Position numbers and translations under genes: made by a program. The notes below the pieces were generated by a model. The model had not been told where the DNA came from, searched no databases, and worked only from the letters and a program-made list of their open reading frames with translations. Source: Vibrio palustris (GTDB lineage Bacteria; Pseudomonadota; Gammaproteobacteria; Enterobacterales; Vibrionaceae). Taken from it: a stretch of 64,000 nucleotides of DNA. The stretch is taken from assembly GCF_024346995.1 (NCBI RefSeq), contig NZ_AP024887.1:372001-436000 (forward strand), given 5' to 3'. Below, piece after piece: positions 1-9,887 of the stretch. How positions within the stretch are numbered: position 1 is the first letter of the stretch; each line of letters opens with the position of its first letter.

Positions 1-1282
1 TATTGTTATCCTTCATCTTTTCAATATAGGCGCTGGCACGGAGCTCTTTAAGCCAAGTACTTGCCTCTTCGTTAAATTTACGTTTAAACAAAATTTGGTA
101 AGCTTTATTTTTCATTGCTGAATCGGTTTTATCGACTTGGCGACGTTTCATCACCTCAACAATATGCCAACCATGGACTGTTTTGAATGGTTTACTTATC
201 TGACCAATTGGTAGCTCTTCGACTTGATGCTTAAATTCTGGCACGAAGTTATCGGCAGTTTGATAACCCAAATCACCTTTTTGTGAAGCAGAGCCTGGGT
301 CTTGGCTGTATTGCTGCGCAAGATCACCGAAGGTCGCTTGGCCCGATTTAATTTGCTTAATAAAGCCATTCAGTTCTTTTTTCGCTCCCGCATCACTTAA
401 AATGATACTAGGTTTTATCAAGATATGACGCGCTTTTACTTCGGTGACCGAAACGGTTGGCAAGCCTTTAATATCTTTAACTTTTAGGATATGAATGCCG
501 GCACCACTCACGAACGGGCCAATAATATCGCCTTTATGTTCGTTATCTATGTGGTCTGCAAAAATCGTTGGCATTTCTTCTTTACGCATCCAGCCCCAGT
601 CACCGCCTTTTAACGCTTTAGGGCCTTTTGAGTAGGTCATGGCTAATTGTTCAAAGTCTTTGCCTTGTTTTAACTGTTTGACGATATTCTTGGCTTTCGC
701 CAGCATTTCAGCTTTATTGTCATCATTATAGCGTAGCTGAATATGACTTATATTATAACGTACCGTCGCATCGGTTTGTTCTTCTAGCAGTTTCGACATG
801 TTGTCGACTTCCGCTGGAATAATATTAATCCGGCGACGAACTAACGCATTACGAGCTTCACTGATTTTCATTTCTTTACGAATTTCAGCGCGAAAATCAG
901 CGTATGAAATCCCTTCTTTTTTAACAGAAGCTATCAGTTGGGCTTTCGTTAACGACTTGCGTTCAGCAATGTTTGCGATCGCCGCATCGAGACGCGAGTC
1001 ATCGATTTTTACCCCAATACGATCGGCTTCTTGTTCTTGCAGCTTTTCCATAATCAGTTTGTCGACGACTTGATCATGCAGTACGGCTGTCTTTGGTAGG
1101 GTTTTATTGTTTTGGCTCGCATTCGCTTTAATACGAGCAATGGCATTGTCAATGTCGCTTTGTAATATCACGCCATTGTTAACCACAACTGCAACATTAT
1201 CGAGCTCTACAGGCTTAGCAACGGCAATGGTGCATGTCAGTAAGGTCACTAAACCAATTAATAGGTGTTTCCACAATTTCAT
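1..1282 (-). CDS. surA: Periplasmic chaperone / peptidyl-prolyl isomerase SurA (3' end cut by window)
   Basis: SurA escorts unfolded outer-membrane proteins, including LptD, across the periplasm. The reading frame starts at the ATG at 1280-1282 with a signal peptide (MKLWKHLLIGLVTLLTC...), followed by an N-terminal chaperone domain and two parvulin-type PPIase domains. Typical parvulin strings are seen: RYNISHIQLR then GGDWGWM, and KARHILIKPS then KGDLGYQ and GWHIVEV. About 427 codons are inside the window, so only a few C-terminal residues should be missing compared with the roughly 430-residue family. It lies 46 bp downstream of lptD on the same strand, as in other gammaproteobacteria where lptD-surA-pdxA form one operon. 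Confidence 0.95.
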   Translation of the reverse strand, partial: MKLWKHLLIGLVTLLTCTIAVAKPVELDNVAVVVNNGVILQSDIDNAIARIKANASQNNKTLPKTAVLHDQVVDKLIMEKLQEQEADRIGVKIDDSRLDAAIANIAERKSLTKAQLIASVKKEGISYADFRAEIRKEMKISEARNALVRRRINIIPAEVDNMSKLLEEQTDATVRYNISHIQLRYNDDNKAEMLAKAKNIVKQLKQGKDFEQLAMTYSKGPKALKGGDWGWMRKEEMPTIFADHIDNEHKGDIIGPFVSGAGIHILKVKDIKGLPTVSVTEVKARHILIKPSIILSDAGAKKELNGFIKQIKSGQATFGDLAQQYSQDPGSASQKGDLGYQTADNFVPEFKHQVEELPIGQISKPFKTVHGWHIVEVMKRRQVDKTDSAMKNKAYQILFKRKFNEEASTWLKELRASAYIEKMKDNN

Positions 1283-1303
1283 TTCAGATCCTATTGAAAT
1301 AGA

Positions 1304-1321
1304 GGGGCTAATATTAGCCCC
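1304..1321 (-). other. Perfect 18-bp inverted repeat between lptD and surA
   Basis: GGGGCTAATATTAGCCCC is a perfect palindrome in the 46-bp spacer between the lptD stop and the surA start. Read on the minus strand it is followed by TCTATTTC rather than a clean run of T. It may be a weak attenuator or an RNA-stability element that sets the lptD:surA ratio; the function is inferred only. Confidence 0.5.
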
Positions 1322-1328
1322 TAAAAAT

Positions 1329-3665
1329 TTAGTTATTCAAGAAGAATGGACGGCCATAACCGAGCGAGCTGCTACTTGAGATAAGGTCTGTGCCCATATT
1401 GGTACCCAGTCCTGTAATCCCGAAGCTAATACCAAAATTGTTCTCATAAGATGGCGAAGCATTAGGATAGTTATATAAATTAGACTCCCAATGATCCAGC
1501 TCGCGGCTATAGGTCATACCGAAGTACCAGCAATCGGATGTATAACGTAGACCAGCAACCCACTCTAAAGGTTCATCTGTTGTTAGATCATAAAAGTATT
1601 GGCCGGTTGCATACCATCGCCTTGAAAGTTGATAAGCCCCCATGATTCCCGCTTGAGATACACCATCTGTGGTGTAGTTTCGGTAATTATCTTGTGTAAT
1701 AAAACTCGCCTGTTCTTGAATATAATCCAAGCTAACATAGCGATAGTTTGCTTGCACATAGCCTTTATCGAAACGATATTCTAAAGTGCTGTTCGCGGTT
1801 TGGATGGTGCTCTTATTGCTATCAAACTGTAAACCGCCATGATAAAAAACGGCATCATCGTAGTTAAAATCAGCATCTAGAGCCCATGCGGAGAAGTCTG
1901 AGCTATCAGAATTTTGCTCGATATCCTGTGGGTTCGATGCCGAATGGAAGTAGAAAATTTGCCCGAAAGATAAGTTAAAGCGTTCTTTGTACTGATCATC
2001 AAAGAAGCGAGTACTTGCGCCATAACTCAACTGGTTAGCAGAAGAAATATAATCAATACTGCTATAACGATTTGAGCGAAACAATCCGTAGTAGTCGGTT
2101 TGCAGTAGCGTAGTATCGTAATAGGAATAAATATCGTTTTGCTGTTTTTCAGGGATATACAAATACTGCACTTGTGGCTCAAGTGTTTGGGTGTACTCGC
2201 CTAAAAACTTGTCATTACTTTCTAGCGTGATACCAGCATGAGTACGGAACTCAGGGATAACACGTGAGACATTTTCTTTTAGGTCATAACCATCGGAGCG
2301 AATATTCGCAAGATTGACATCGTTTAAATCTTGATGGTAATAAGTACCCAATACTCGAGCTTCTGTGGTCCATGAACCCCAAGTGTTCGCCAGTGGAATG
2401 GTTAAGCCTGGTTCAACATGCACACGCGTTGCTGACGGTTTATTATTATCATCGGTTTCAAAGCGGGCGATATGGCTTTTTACATCAAAGTCTAAAAAGC
2501 GCATGAGTTCAGGTGAATGATAATTAAACGATAACTTAGGTAATAATTTATAAGGAGAGTCGTCAGCACTTTCTGTCAGCAACTGGAAGTTACGGACCAA
2601 TAAGGACGTATCCCAATCACGAGTACGGTATTGGACTTCGCCTTCTTGCATTAATTGGCCGTCTTCACGGTTACCGATACTCGAACTTAAATCTGAGAAA
2701 TAATCGATGTCACTGACTTTTGAGTAGTCGACCGAGAATTTCCAGTTTTTCTTATAGATACCGTTATGCTCATATTGGAAACCCCAACGAGCTGAATCTT
2801 CATCGTATTCTTGATCATCAGGTAAATACTCAGAGGTAATCTCGCCATGTCCAAGCTCAGTTAAATAACGGAATTTGTTATTTAATTGCACGCCACGTTT
2901 TTCCATATAGTGAATCGAAGATTCAAGGTCATAGTTAGGTGCAATGTTCCAATAAAACGGAACTTCTAATTCCATGCCTTCTTTCGAGCCATAAGAAACG
3001 CTTGGATATAAAAAGCCTGTTTTACGCGTGTCGCCAATTGGCACGGTTAACAGGGGTAAATACATCACGGGAACATTTTGGATTTCAAAGCGAGGGTTAT
3101 AGAAAGTGGCTTCTTCTTCATTTTGATCGATATCGATACTCGAGGCCTTAAAGCGCCATGAATCATCGCCTTCAGGACACGTAGTGATAGAGCCATCTTC
3201 AATTTGATACACACGCTTACCGGTTTTAGAGACATAAACCGCTTTACCGCGCCCTGGCTGACATAAGAATTGGTAGTCGGTATTTTCTAATGTCATCTCG
3301 TTATTATTGAGATTATTGGTCGCTTTATCTGAACGAGTTTTGACTTGGCCGTCATTAAATTGCACATTACCATCGGCAACTACGACATTTTCTTTCTGGT
3401 GCAAAGTAACATTATCAGCTTTGATATGTTTTGTGCCTTGCGTAACGACAACGTTCCCTGAATAAGTTGCTTTATTACCGTTAATTGCTTCTAGCTTATC
3501 AGCCTCTACATTGATAGGCTGATTCTTCGAACTTTCCGGCTCAGGTTCATTGACGACACATTGATCAATGGCCGCTAAAGACTGGTTTTCTTTTGCCAGA
3601 ACTTGCGGCGCGAATAGAGCCGCAGCGATCGAGGCGGCTAAAAACGTACGGGAAAAAAGTAACAT
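1329..3665 (-). CDS. lptD: LPS-assembly outer-membrane protein LptD
   Basis: LptD (778 residues) is the outer-membrane beta-barrel that inserts lipopolysaccharide into the outer leaflet with the lipoprotein LptE. A signal peptide ends near QVLA (residue 24). An N-terminal OstA/LptA-like jellyroll follows ([20 protein letters not shown]), then the long barrel rich in alternating aromatic residues. Four cysteines (about C36, C135, C163, C712) could form the disulfides needed for maturation; the E. coli protein has a CC pair near its C terminus where this one shows a single DCW. It is divergent from djlA and co-directional with surA, the standard arrangement. Confidence 0.97.
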   Translation of the reverse strand: MLLFSRTFLAASIAAALFAPQVLAKENQSLAAIDQCVVNEPEPESSKNQPINVEADKLEAINGNKATYSGNVVVTQGTKHIKADNVTLHQKENVVVADGNVQFNDGQVKTRSDKATNNLNNNEMTLENTDYQFLCQPGRGKAVYVSKTGKRVYQIEDGSITTCPEGDDSWRFKASSIDIDQNEEEATFYNPRFEIQNVPVMYLPLLTVPIGDTRKTGFLYPSVSYGSKEGMELEVPFYWNIAPNYDLESSIHYMEKRGVQLNNKFRYLTELGHGEITSEYLPDDQEYDEDSARWGFQYEHNGIYKKNWKFSVDYSKVSDIDYFSDLSSSIGNREDGQLMQEGEVQYRTRDWDTSLLVRNFQLLTESADDSPYKLLPKLSFNYHSPELMRFLDFDVKSHIARFETDDNNKPSATRVHVEPGLTIPLANTWGSWTTEARVLGTYYHQDLNDVNLANIRSDGYDLKENVSRVIPEFRTHAGITLESNDKFLGEYTQTLEPQVQYLYIPEKQQNDIYSYYDTTLLQTDYYGLFRSNRYSSIDYISSANQLSYGASTRFFDDQYKERFNLSFGQIFYFHSASNPQDIEQNSDSSDFSAWALDADFNYDDAVFYHGGLQFDSNKSTIQTANSTLEYRFDKGYVQANYRYVSLDYIQEQASFITQDNYRNYTTDGVSQAGIMGAYQLSRRWYATGQYFYDLTTDEPLEWVAGLRYTSDCWYFGMTYSRELDHWESNLYNYPNASPSYENNFGISFGITGLGTNMGTDLISSSSSLGYGRPFFLNN

Positions 3666-3817
3666 TGAGTTGTACTATCCTGTTTAGCTTGAATGATTCC
3701 TAGAATCGAAAGCAAAAATCAAAAAATTAATGGGTTAGACATATCATAAAGGAAATTGCAGTATCAGACACTACCAGACTGCTTAACAAGTTAAAAATTC
3801 ACATGTGAGAGCACATA

Positions 3818-4687
3818 ATGCAGGTTTTCGGCAAAATTCTTGGCGCCTTTTTTGGCTTCTTATTTGGAGGTCCAATTGGCGCAGCGTTAGGACTTTTTAT
3901 TGGGCATCAGTTTGATAAAGGGAGAAGCATTAACCAATCTAGAGGGTTCGGACAAACTTTTGGAGGCAGTCAAAGAGCTAATCAGGAAGAACTGCAGCAA
4001 GAATATTTAAACTCGGCATTTGCCGTAATGGGGCACGTTGCGAAAGCCAAAGGCAAAGTGACTCAGCAAGAAATTCATTTAGCAACTCAAGCAATGGAGC
4101 ATATGGGGCTGCAAGGTGAACCTTTACGTGCGGCACAAAATGCCTTTAGAGAAGGCAAAGAAGCTGACTTTCCGTTGCAGGATACGCTTAAAAAAATTCG
4201 CACTATGTCGGCTGGGCGTAGTGATCTATTGCAATTCTTTTTAGATTTACAAATTTCTTCGGCCTTTGCGGATGGGGAATTGCAAGCCAGCGAGAGAGAT
4301 TTACTGTTTAAAATTGCTCAGGGACTCGGGTTTTCAGCTTCTCATTTGGAAAGCCGATTACGTATGCAAGAAGCCGCTTTTCGTTTTCAACGTGGCAATG
4401 GACGTTTTGGCGGACAGCAACAATCGCATCGCTCAGGGCAGAGCAGTGGTTGGCAGCAAGCTGATCAAGACAACCAATTGGCTGATGCGTATGAAGTCTT
4501 AGGGGTAAAAGCGTCTGATGATGAAAAGACGATTAAGCGTGCGTACCGCAAATTAATGAATGAGCATCATCCAGATAAACTGATGGCAAAGGGATTACCT
4601 AAAGAAATGATGAATGTAGCGAAAGAAAAATCGCAGCAAATTCAGAATGCTTACGATGTCATCAGAAAAGAAAAAGATTTACATTAA
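3818..4687 (+). CDS. djlA: DnaJ-like membrane co-chaperone DjlA
   Basis: DjlA is an inner-membrane-anchored J-domain co-chaperone of DnaK. The 289-residue product has an N-terminal glycine-rich membrane segment (GAFFGFLFGGPIGAALGLFIG, read as two joined stretches), a central TerB-like helical domain (about 55-170), a Q/G-rich linker, and a C-terminal J domain (about 220-289) with the HPD signature in EHHPDKLM. Length and domain order fit the family. It is transcribed away from lptD, as in E. coli. Confidence 0.96.
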   Translation: MQVFGKILGAFFGFLFGGPIGAALGLFIGHQFDKGRSINQSRGFGQTFGGSQRANQEELQQEYLNSAFAVMGHVAKAKGKVTQQEIHLATQAMEHMGLQGEPLRAAQNAFREGKEADFPLQDTLKKIRTMSAGRSDLLQFFLDLQISSAFADGELQASERDLLFKIAQGLGFSASHLESRLRMQEAAFRFQRGNGRFGGQQQSHRSGQSSGWQQADQDNQLADAYEVLGVKASDDEKTIKRAYRKLMNEHHPDKLMAKGLPKEMMNVAKEKSQQIQNAYDVIRKEKDLH

Positions 4688-4870
4688 GTGCCGTAGTAGG
4701 GCAATGATATTGAGGATGCGGTGCTGACTAAGGTTAGTGCCGCATTTTTTTTGTTGCAACAAGAAATCACTATATCAGTCAAGAAGAGCGTTAGCCTAAT
4801 GCCGTTAATAGCTCTGTAAATGCTTGAGACGACGTTTGTGAAGATAAACAACAAGAAGTATGACATAAAC

Positions 4871-4903
4871 GAAAAAAGCCACAGCAAGTGCTGTGGCTTT
4901 TTA
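4871..4903 (-). terminator. Rho-independent terminator of the distal tRNA unit
   Basis: On the minus strand, AAAAAGCCACAGC-loop-GCTGTGGC followed by TTTTTT lies immediately after the last tRNA-Asn gene. A near copy sits after the first tRNA unit at 5836-5865. Confidence 0.85.
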
Positions 4904-4908
4904 AATAG

Positions 4909-4984
4909 TGGCTCCCCCTGCGGGACTCGAACCTGCGACATACGGATTAACAGTCCGCCGTTCTACCAACTGAACTAAGGGGGA
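4909..4984 (-). tRNA. tRNA-Asn(GTT), last gene of distal unit
   Basis: 76-nt cloverleaf with encoded CCA, acceptor TCCCCCT/AGGGGGA, anticodon loop CTGTTAA giving GTT, and the T-loop GGTTCGAGTCC. Identical to the copies at 5124 and 5875. Confidence 0.97.
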
Positions 4985-5010
4985 ACAAATTGTTTCTCAG
5001 TGAAGAGAAA

Positions 5011-5086
<76 letters not shown>

Positions 5087-5123
5087 ACTGATATCAACAA
5101 GTATGAAACTCATCAATAAAAAG

Positions 5124-5199
5124 TGGCTCCCCCTGCGGGACTCGAACCTGCGACATACGGATTAACAGTCCGCCGTTCTACCAACTGAACTAAGGGGGA
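5124..5199 (-). tRNA. tRNA-Asn(GTT), second copy
   Basis: Same 76-nt sequence as the gene at 4909. The spacers after both copies share ACAAATTGTTT, which points to a tandem duplication of the Asn-Thr segment. Confidence 0.97.
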
Positions 5200-5228
5200 A
5201 CAAATTGTTTTCTCGCGAAGAGAATAAA

Positions 5229-5304
<76 letters not shown>

Positions 5305-5352
5305 ACACTAATTTTGTTCTGTTGCTGTTATTGAACACCAACATAAAATTTG

Positions 5353-5428
5353 TGGTGCCCGGAGGCGGAATCGAACCACCGACACGAGGATTTTCAATCC
5401 TCTGCTCTACCGACTGAGCTATCCGGGC
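5353..5428 (-). tRNA. tRNA-Phe(GAA), first gene of distal unit
   Basis: 76 nt with encoded CCA, acceptor GCCCGGA/TCCGGGC and anticodon GAA in loop TTGAAAA. It starts about 10 nt downstream of the -10 hexamer at 5439-5444, so it heads its transcription unit. Confidence 0.97.
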
Positions 5429-5438
5429 AACGAGGTGT

Positions 5439-5467
5439 ATTAAACGGTTTTTCGCTTTTTACGTCAA
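5439..5467 (-). promoter_or_regulatory. Strong sigma-70 promoter of distal tRNA unit
   Basis: On the minus strand, TTGACG (5462-5467), a 17-bp spacer and TTTAAT (5439-5444) precede tRNA-Phe. The same pair of hexamers with the same spacing occurs at 6294-6322 in front of the other tRNA unit. Confidence 0.8.
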
Positions 5468-5835
5468 CAGGAAATTGCAAAAAGATGATCGTTTGTTGTT
5501 TTTATATACGTTGTGCACTGTTTTTATCCATTTTATTCGTATAAACACCAGAAAATCAGGGAGAGCTTACATTAATATAAACTGAGAAAGTGCATAAAAA
5601 CTGGTGGGAATCCAAGTTGCAAACGTGAATAACACCATGTTGAAGGCTCAAAGTTGCAGGACTCAAATGATCTGTACTGGAAATAGGTAGGCTCAGCTGG
5701 CGCAAGTGGTACATTTATGCCTTAGGGTGAGGCGGCCGGCGCTAGTCATTATTCTCACGTTGTTTCTAAAACCAATACGAAGTGGTAGAGAAGGCAATGT
5801 GACTTGTTGCTAGGATAAAATAGAAAAGCAGCAAC
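5468..5835. other. Gene-free spacer between the two tRNA units
   Basis: About 370 bp with no supported coding frame or tRNA. It is AT-rich next to the promoter at 5439-5467, which may supply UP-element-like sequence. The remainder (for example the GC-rich patch near 5730-5745) matches nothing I recognise. Confidence 0.5.
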
Positions 5836-5865
5836 GAAAAAGGCCACAGCAAATGCTGTGGCCTT
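5836..5865 (-). terminator. Rho-independent terminator of proximal tRNA unit
   Basis: On the minus strand AAGGCCACAGC-loop-GCTGTGGCCTT followed by TTTCG. It closely resembles the terminator at 4871-4903, supporting duplication of whole tRNA units. Confidence 0.8.
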
Positions 5866-5874
5866 CTTGAATAG

Positions 5875-5950
5875 TGGCTCCCCCTGCGGGACTCGAACCT
5901 GCGACATACGGATTAACAGTCCGCCGTTCTACCAACTGAACTAAGGGGGA
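5875..5950 (-). tRNA. tRNA-Asn(GTT), third copy
   Basis: 76 nt, same sequence as the other two Asn genes; last gene of the proximal unit, immediately before its terminator. Confidence 0.97.
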
Positions 5951-5957
5951 ACAATAA

Positions 5958-6033
5958 TGGTGCCTCGAGGCGGAATCGAACCACCGACACGAGGATTTTC
6001 AATCCTCTGCTCTACCGACTGAGCTATCGAGGC
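5958..6033 (-). tRNA. tRNA-Phe(GAA), variant acceptor stem
   Basis: 76 nt with encoded CCA and anticodon GAA. The acceptor is GCCTCGA/TCGAGGC instead of GCCCGGA/TCCGGGC. Both changed base pairs (4-69 and 5-68) are compensated, so the stem stays intact and the gene should be functional. Confidence 0.95.
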
Positions 6034-6041
6034 AATATAAA

Positions 6042-6117
<76 letters not shown>

Positions 6118-6206
6118 ACACTAAATTTATTGCTCGTTGATGACTATTAACATCAACTATTTCAAATTGTTTCTGACATTTGATTCAAACACCAGATTAT
6201 AAATCA

Positions 6207-6282
6207 TGGTGCCCGGAGGCGGAATCGAACCACCGACACGAGGATTTTCAATCCTCTGCTCTACCGACTGAGCTATCCGGGC
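6207..6282 (-). tRNA. tRNA-Phe(GAA), first gene of proximal unit
   Basis: 76 nt, same sequence as the Phe gene at 5353. It lies directly downstream of the promoter at 6294-6322. Confidence 0.97.
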
Positions 6283-6293
6283 AACGGGGCGCT

Positions 6294-6322
6294 ATTAAAC
6301 GGATTTTGCGTACTCCCGTCAA
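6294..6322 (-). promoter_or_regulatory. Strong sigma-70 promoter of proximal tRNA unit
   Basis: On the minus strand TTGACG (6317-6322), 17-bp spacer, TTTAAT (6294-6299), then a GC-rich discriminator (GCGCCCCG) before tRNA-Phe. A GC-rich discriminator is typical of stringently controlled stable-RNA promoters; that regulation is inferred. Confidence 0.8.
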
Positions 6323-6387
6323 CTTATTTTTGCAAAATAATTAAAAAAAGGTGTTATTTGTCGTTATTTTAGACAAAGCGCTGCTTT

Positions 6388-7515
6388 TTAATGCTGATTA
6401 AACTCTTTTTTATATTTTGTCACTTTCTCTAAGTAACGCCGAGATTCTTGGTTAGGATGTTTTTTTGTTAATGCCCAGTACACTTGATTGGGTTTTAATT
6501 GATTAATATCGCGCATGGCACGAGTGCGATTACGGCTAAAGGTATTTAACACCCCTCCTGTACCACCGTTATAAGCGGAAATCATACTGTATTGTAACGA
6601 GGTTGGGTTTTGTACCTGCTTTAAATATCGATTTTTGAGTAAATAAAAGTACGCTGTACCGGTATCTATATTGTTAGTTGGATTATATAAATACTGGGGA
6701 GAGGGTTGTCCAGAGCGCTTTTTGACTAACTTAAAGACATCTTTACCGGCTGTTTTTGGGACAATTTGCATCAACCCATAAGCATTGGCCCAGCTCACGG
6801 CATAAGGATTAAAACTGCTTTCTGTTTTGATGATGGCGTAAATTAAGTCTTCAGCAATGCCATAACGCTGTGAGGCTTTACGCACGATATTGGCATATTG
6901 ATAACTGCGTATTTCGACTTGGTTATCAACCATGGGAATATCGACATAGTAAGACTTTTTAAAGTCGACGGTTTTCACTTTTAGGTGATTAGCAATCAAA
7001 TAATCGGCATAACGTTTGGCGCGCCATGACCATTGAATAGCTTTATGATCTTGATCGACCACTTGCTTATAGAGAAATGGTTGGCCGTCGAGTTTGATCT
7101 TTTTCGAGGAAAAAAGATCGACTTGGGCAGGATCATCTGGGGTCAGTAGGGTAGTAATGATCGCTTGTCTTAAATGTTCTTTCGGCTCAGTGGTAGCCAC
7201 TGTTTCAACGACTATCTTGCCGGATTCAAAGTTGACATCGGCACGGCTAAGATAATTATCTATGTATTTTACGTAGTTACGTTTACCCGCAATTTTAAAC
7301 TCGCGTTTGCCCCATTTATTTTTTACTTTGCCAGAGAAGGCATTGATGAGTTGGTTTAGTGCGGCGGTATCTTTTTTGAATTGACCGGGAAGCTGAGCTA
7401 AATGTTTGGCGAAACGGTTGGTCGGTTCGTAGTCGACATCGTATATTTTTTCGATGAACTCTCGACTGCAGCCCGTTAATGATAAAACCAGTAAAGTACA
7501 CAGCGTTTTTTTCAT
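6388..7515 (-). CDS. mltC: Membrane-bound lytic murein transglycosylase C (lipoprotein)
   Basis: MltC cleaves peptidoglycan glycan strands to 1,6-anhydro-muropeptides from the inner face of the outer membrane. I place the start at MKKTLC because GAGGG lies just upstream; an in-frame ATG 21 bp earlier lacks such a site. The 375-residue product has a lipobox ending in LTGC (Cys16), an N-terminal MltC-specific domain and a C-terminal lysozyme-like SLT domain. That domain shows TESSFNPYAVS (catalytic Glu), AYGLMQIVP and SAYNGG. It is the last gene of mutY-yggX-mltC. Confidence 0.95.
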   Translation of the reverse strand: MKKTLCTLLVLSLTGCSREFIEKIYDVDYEPTNRFAKHLAQLPGQFKKDTAALNQLINAFSGKVKNKWGKREFKIAGKRNYVKYIDNYLSRADVNFESGKIVVETVATTEPKEHLRQAIITTLLTPDDPAQVDLFSSKKIKLDGQPFLYKQVVDQDHKAIQWSWRAKRYADYLIANHLKVKTVDFKKSYYVDIPMVDNQVEIRSYQYANIVRKASQRYGIAEDLIYAIIKTESSFNPYAVSWANAYGLMQIVPKTAGKDVFKLVKKRSGQPSPQYLYNPTNNIDTGTAYFYLLKNRYLKQVQNPTSLQYSMISAYNGGTGGVLNTFSRNRTRAMRDINQLKPNQVYWALTKKHPNQESRRYLEKVTKYKKEFNQH

Positions 7516-7570
7516 TCGTCCCTCATCCATATGCAAAAAGAAGGCTGACGAAGTTCGTCAGCCTAGTCAT

Positions 7571-7843
7571 TTATTCACTTGGAGGTGTATAACCTTCAAT
7601 GTGGACATCTTGTCCTTCAAATAAAAAGTTCACCATTTCCGTTTCCAGTAATTTACGATGTTCTGGATCCATCATGTTAAGTTTTTTTTCATTAATCAGC
7701 ATCGTTTGCTTATGTTGCCATTCGGCCCAAGCTTCTTTAGAAATAGAATCGAAAACACGTTTACCGATTTCGCCTGGATAAAGCTGGAAATCGAGACCTT
7801 CTGCTTCTTTTTGTAGGCGTGCACAAAATACCGTGCGGCTCAT
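7571..7843 (-). CDS. yggX: Fe(2+)-trafficking / oxidative protection protein YggX
   Basis: Small (90-residue) cytosolic protein that protects Fe-S clusters and is proposed to handle labile iron. The start [19 protein letters not shown] carries the conserved Cys7, and the sequence continues with the family pattern [18 protein letters not shown]. It sits 11 bp after mutY, which itself has an Fe-S cluster, and upstream of mltC, the arrangement seen in E. coli. Confidence 0.96.
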   Translation of the reverse strand: MSRTVFCARLQKEAEGLDFQLYPGEIGKRVFDSISKEAWAEWQHKQTMLINEKKLNMMDPEHRKLLETEMVNFLFEGQDVHIEGYTPPSE

Positions 7844-7854
7844 AGGATATCCCC

Positions 7855-8913
7855 TTAATTAGATGTTAGTTCAAATGGTAAACTTTCTAGCAGCTGTTTA
7901 ACAGGGGCTGCCAAGCCTATTTGTTCCGGAACTGTTAAGTTATACCAAAGACCTTTATTACCTTCCATTACTTGCTGAGGCTTTGCTGAAAGCTCGACCA
8001 GTACAGGAGTGATATCAAGGTGATAATGACTAAATGTGTGGCGAAAAGTGATTAACGTGCTGACTTTTTCAATGTGCTTTTGTTGAACGCCACGTTGATC
8101 TAATATTTCTTCAATCGCATTATTTTTTTGTTCTGGAAAACAGTATAGACCACCCCAAATACCACTTTGCGGACGCTGTTCCAGCCAAACATCATTTTCA
8201 TGATGTAGCATTACAAACCAAGCTTCCCGAATGGGTTTGTCTTTTTTCGGTTTTTTGCCAGGGTAGTCGGTTTGATTGCCTTGCTGATAAGCCAAGCAGC
8301 CATCGGAAACTGGACACAGTGAACACTTTGGTTTGCTGCGTGTGCAAATGATGGCGCCCATGTCCATCATGGCTTGATTGTAGTGGTCGACATCGTGTTC
8401 GGGAGTATTGAGCTCTGCGTATTCCCACAATTGATTTTCTACCCGTTTTTGCCCCGGCCAGCCTTCAATTGCGTAATAACGCGCGAGTGTGCGTTTTACG
8501 TTCCCATCTAAAATGGCATGAGGCAACTTATGCACTGAGGATAGGATTGCGGCGGCTGTTGAGCGGCCAATACCCGGTAGTGCATTCATTGCGTCGATGT
8601 CTTGGGGAAATTCTCCCTGATGTTCATTGACGACGACCTGCGCCGCTTTATGTAAATTACGCGCCCGAGCATAGTAGCCGAGTCCAGTCCAGTAATGTAA
8701 TACTTCATCTTGTGGAGCAGCGGCGAGATCCTGGACGGTAGGGAAGCGTTCCATGAAGCGCTGATAGTACGGAATCACAGTAGCGACTTGGGTTTGCTGA
8801 AGCATGATTTCAGACAGCCATACGCTATAGGCGGTTTTGTTCTGTTGCCACGGAAGATTCTTGCGTCCGTAAGCGTCATACCAATTGAGGATCGACTTTG
8901 CAAAAGGGGTCAC
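7855..8913 (-). CDS. mutY: A/G-specific adenine DNA glycosylase MutY
   Basis: MutY removes adenine misincorporated opposite 8-oxoguanine. The 352-residue protein has the catalytic Glu35 in [10 protein letters not shown], a helix-hairpin-helix ending in LPGIGRSTA (112-120), the catalytic Asp136 in ILDGNVKR, and four cysteines for the [4Fe-4S] cluster (C190, C197, C200, C206). A C-terminal NUDIX-like domain (about 225-345) recognises 8-oxoG. It heads mutY-yggX-mltC and is divergent from trmB. Confidence 0.97.
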   Translation of the reverse strand: MTPFAKSILNWYDAYGRKNLPWQQNKTAYSVWLSEIMLQQTQVATVIPYYQRFMERFPTVQDLAAAPQDEVLHYWTGLGYYARARNLHKAAQVVVNEHQGEFPQDIDAMNALPGIGRSTAAAILSSVHKLPHAILDGNVKRTLARYYAIEGWPGQKRVENQLWEYAELNTPEHDVDHYNQAMMDMGAIICTRSKPKCSLCPVSDGCLAYQQGNQTDYPGKKPKKDKPIREAWFVMLHHENDVWLEQRPQSGIWGGLYCFPEQKNNAIEEILDQRGVQQKHIEKVSTLITFRHTFSHYHLDITPVLVELSAKPQQVMEGNKGLWYNLTVPEQIGLAAPVKQLLESLPFELTSN

Positions 8914-9088
8914 GACAGGCTCTTTTTATGATGATAATGATGTAAAATTGCCGCATAGTGTAGTCGATAAGTACCTTAGACTAAACCACGGGGAATAAAA
9001 CCAGAGAGGTTTTTCGGTTTATTACTTGCACCGAAGGCAATTCTTTGGATAATTCCCGCTCTGATTAATCAATGTGCAGGCAAAACCA

Positions 9089-9808
9089 ATGAGTGAAGTA
9101 ACGACTAACGAATTGACTGAAGATGGCAAAGTAAAGCGTAGAATACGTAGTTTTGTTCGTCGTGAAGGCCGATTAACTAAAGGTCAAGAAACTGCTATGA
9201 CTGAATGTTGGCCGACAATGGGGATTGATTTCCAAGAGCAGTTGCTCGATTGGCAAGTGGTCTTTGGTAATAACAACCCAGTAGTGCTAGAAATTGGTTT
9301 TGGCATGGGCGCGTCTTTGGTTGAAATGGCCAAGAACGCACCAGAGAAGAACTTCGTCGGTATTGAAGTGCATACTCCTGGTGTGGGTGCATGTTTGGCC
9401 GCAGCGAAAGAAGAAGGTGTAACCAACTTGCGCGTGATGTGTCACGATGCAGTCGAAGTATTTGCACATATGATTCCTGACCATTCGTTAGCAACGGTTC
9501 AATTGTTTTTCCCAGATCCGTGGCATAAAAAACGCCACCATAAACGCCGTATTGTTCAGCTAGAATTTGCTGAGATGGTGCGTCATAAATTGATTCCTAA
9601 CGAAGGAGTCTTCCATATGGCGACAGATTGGGAAAACTACTCGGAATATATGATTGAAGTCATGGAGCAGGCGCCTGGTTATCATAACCTCGCCACAGAT
9701 GGTCCATTTGTTCCTCGTCCTGAAGAGCGACCTCTTACCAAGTTTGAGGCTCGTGGTCATCGCCTTGGACACGGTGTTTGGGATATTAAATTCCAACGCA
9801 CTGAGTGA
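9089..9808 (+). CDS. trmB: tRNA (guanine-N7-)-methyltransferase TrmB
   Basis: TrmB makes m7G46 in the tRNA variable loop. I prefer the ATG at 9089 (MSEVTTNEL..., 239 residues) because family members begin there; an upstream in-frame GTG at 9074 would add five residues. SAM-binding motif [16 protein letters not shown] and the catalytic-region string [15 protein letters not shown] are present. A terminator at 9838-9870 ends its transcript before glsB. Confidence 0.96.
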   Translation: MSEVTTNELTEDGKVKRRIRSFVRREGRLTKGQETAMTECWPTMGIDFQEQLLDWQVVFGNNNPVVLEIGFGMGASLVEMAKNAPEKNFVGIEVHTPGVGACLAAAKEEGVTNLRVMCHDAVEVFAHMIPDHSLATVQLFFPDPWHKKRHHKRRIVQLEFAEMVRHKLIPNEGVFHMATDWENYSEYMIEVMEQAPGYHNLATDGPFVPRPEERPLTKFEARGHRLGHGVWDIKFQRTE

Positions 9809-9837
9809 AGTTAACTCGCAATTAACTATGAATAACC

Positions 9838-9870
9838 AATGCCAACATTGCTTTAATGTTGGCATTTTTT
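9838..9870 (+). terminator. Rho-independent terminator after trmB
   Basis: AATGCCAACATT-loop-AATGTTGGCATT with a run of six T. It lies between trmB and the ribosome-binding site of glsB, so glsB either reads through or has its own promoter close by. Confidence 0.85.
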
Positions 9871-9887
9871 CCCTTTGGAGAAAGAGG

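Noticed and set aside
2939..3151. Plus-strand frame inside lptD and many similar frames opposite core genes
   Set aside because: They are antisense shadows of strongly supported genes, without start signals or family features.
4684..4941. Minus-strand frame of 85 codons between djlA and the tRNA-Asn gene
   Set aside because: It starts inside a tRNA gene and crosses the tRNA terminator; no family resemblance.
9654..9887. N-terminal extension of glsB starting inside trmB
   Set aside because: The extension is read in another frame of trmB and spans its terminator; the GGAGAAAGAGG site at 9877-9887 fixes the start at 9888.
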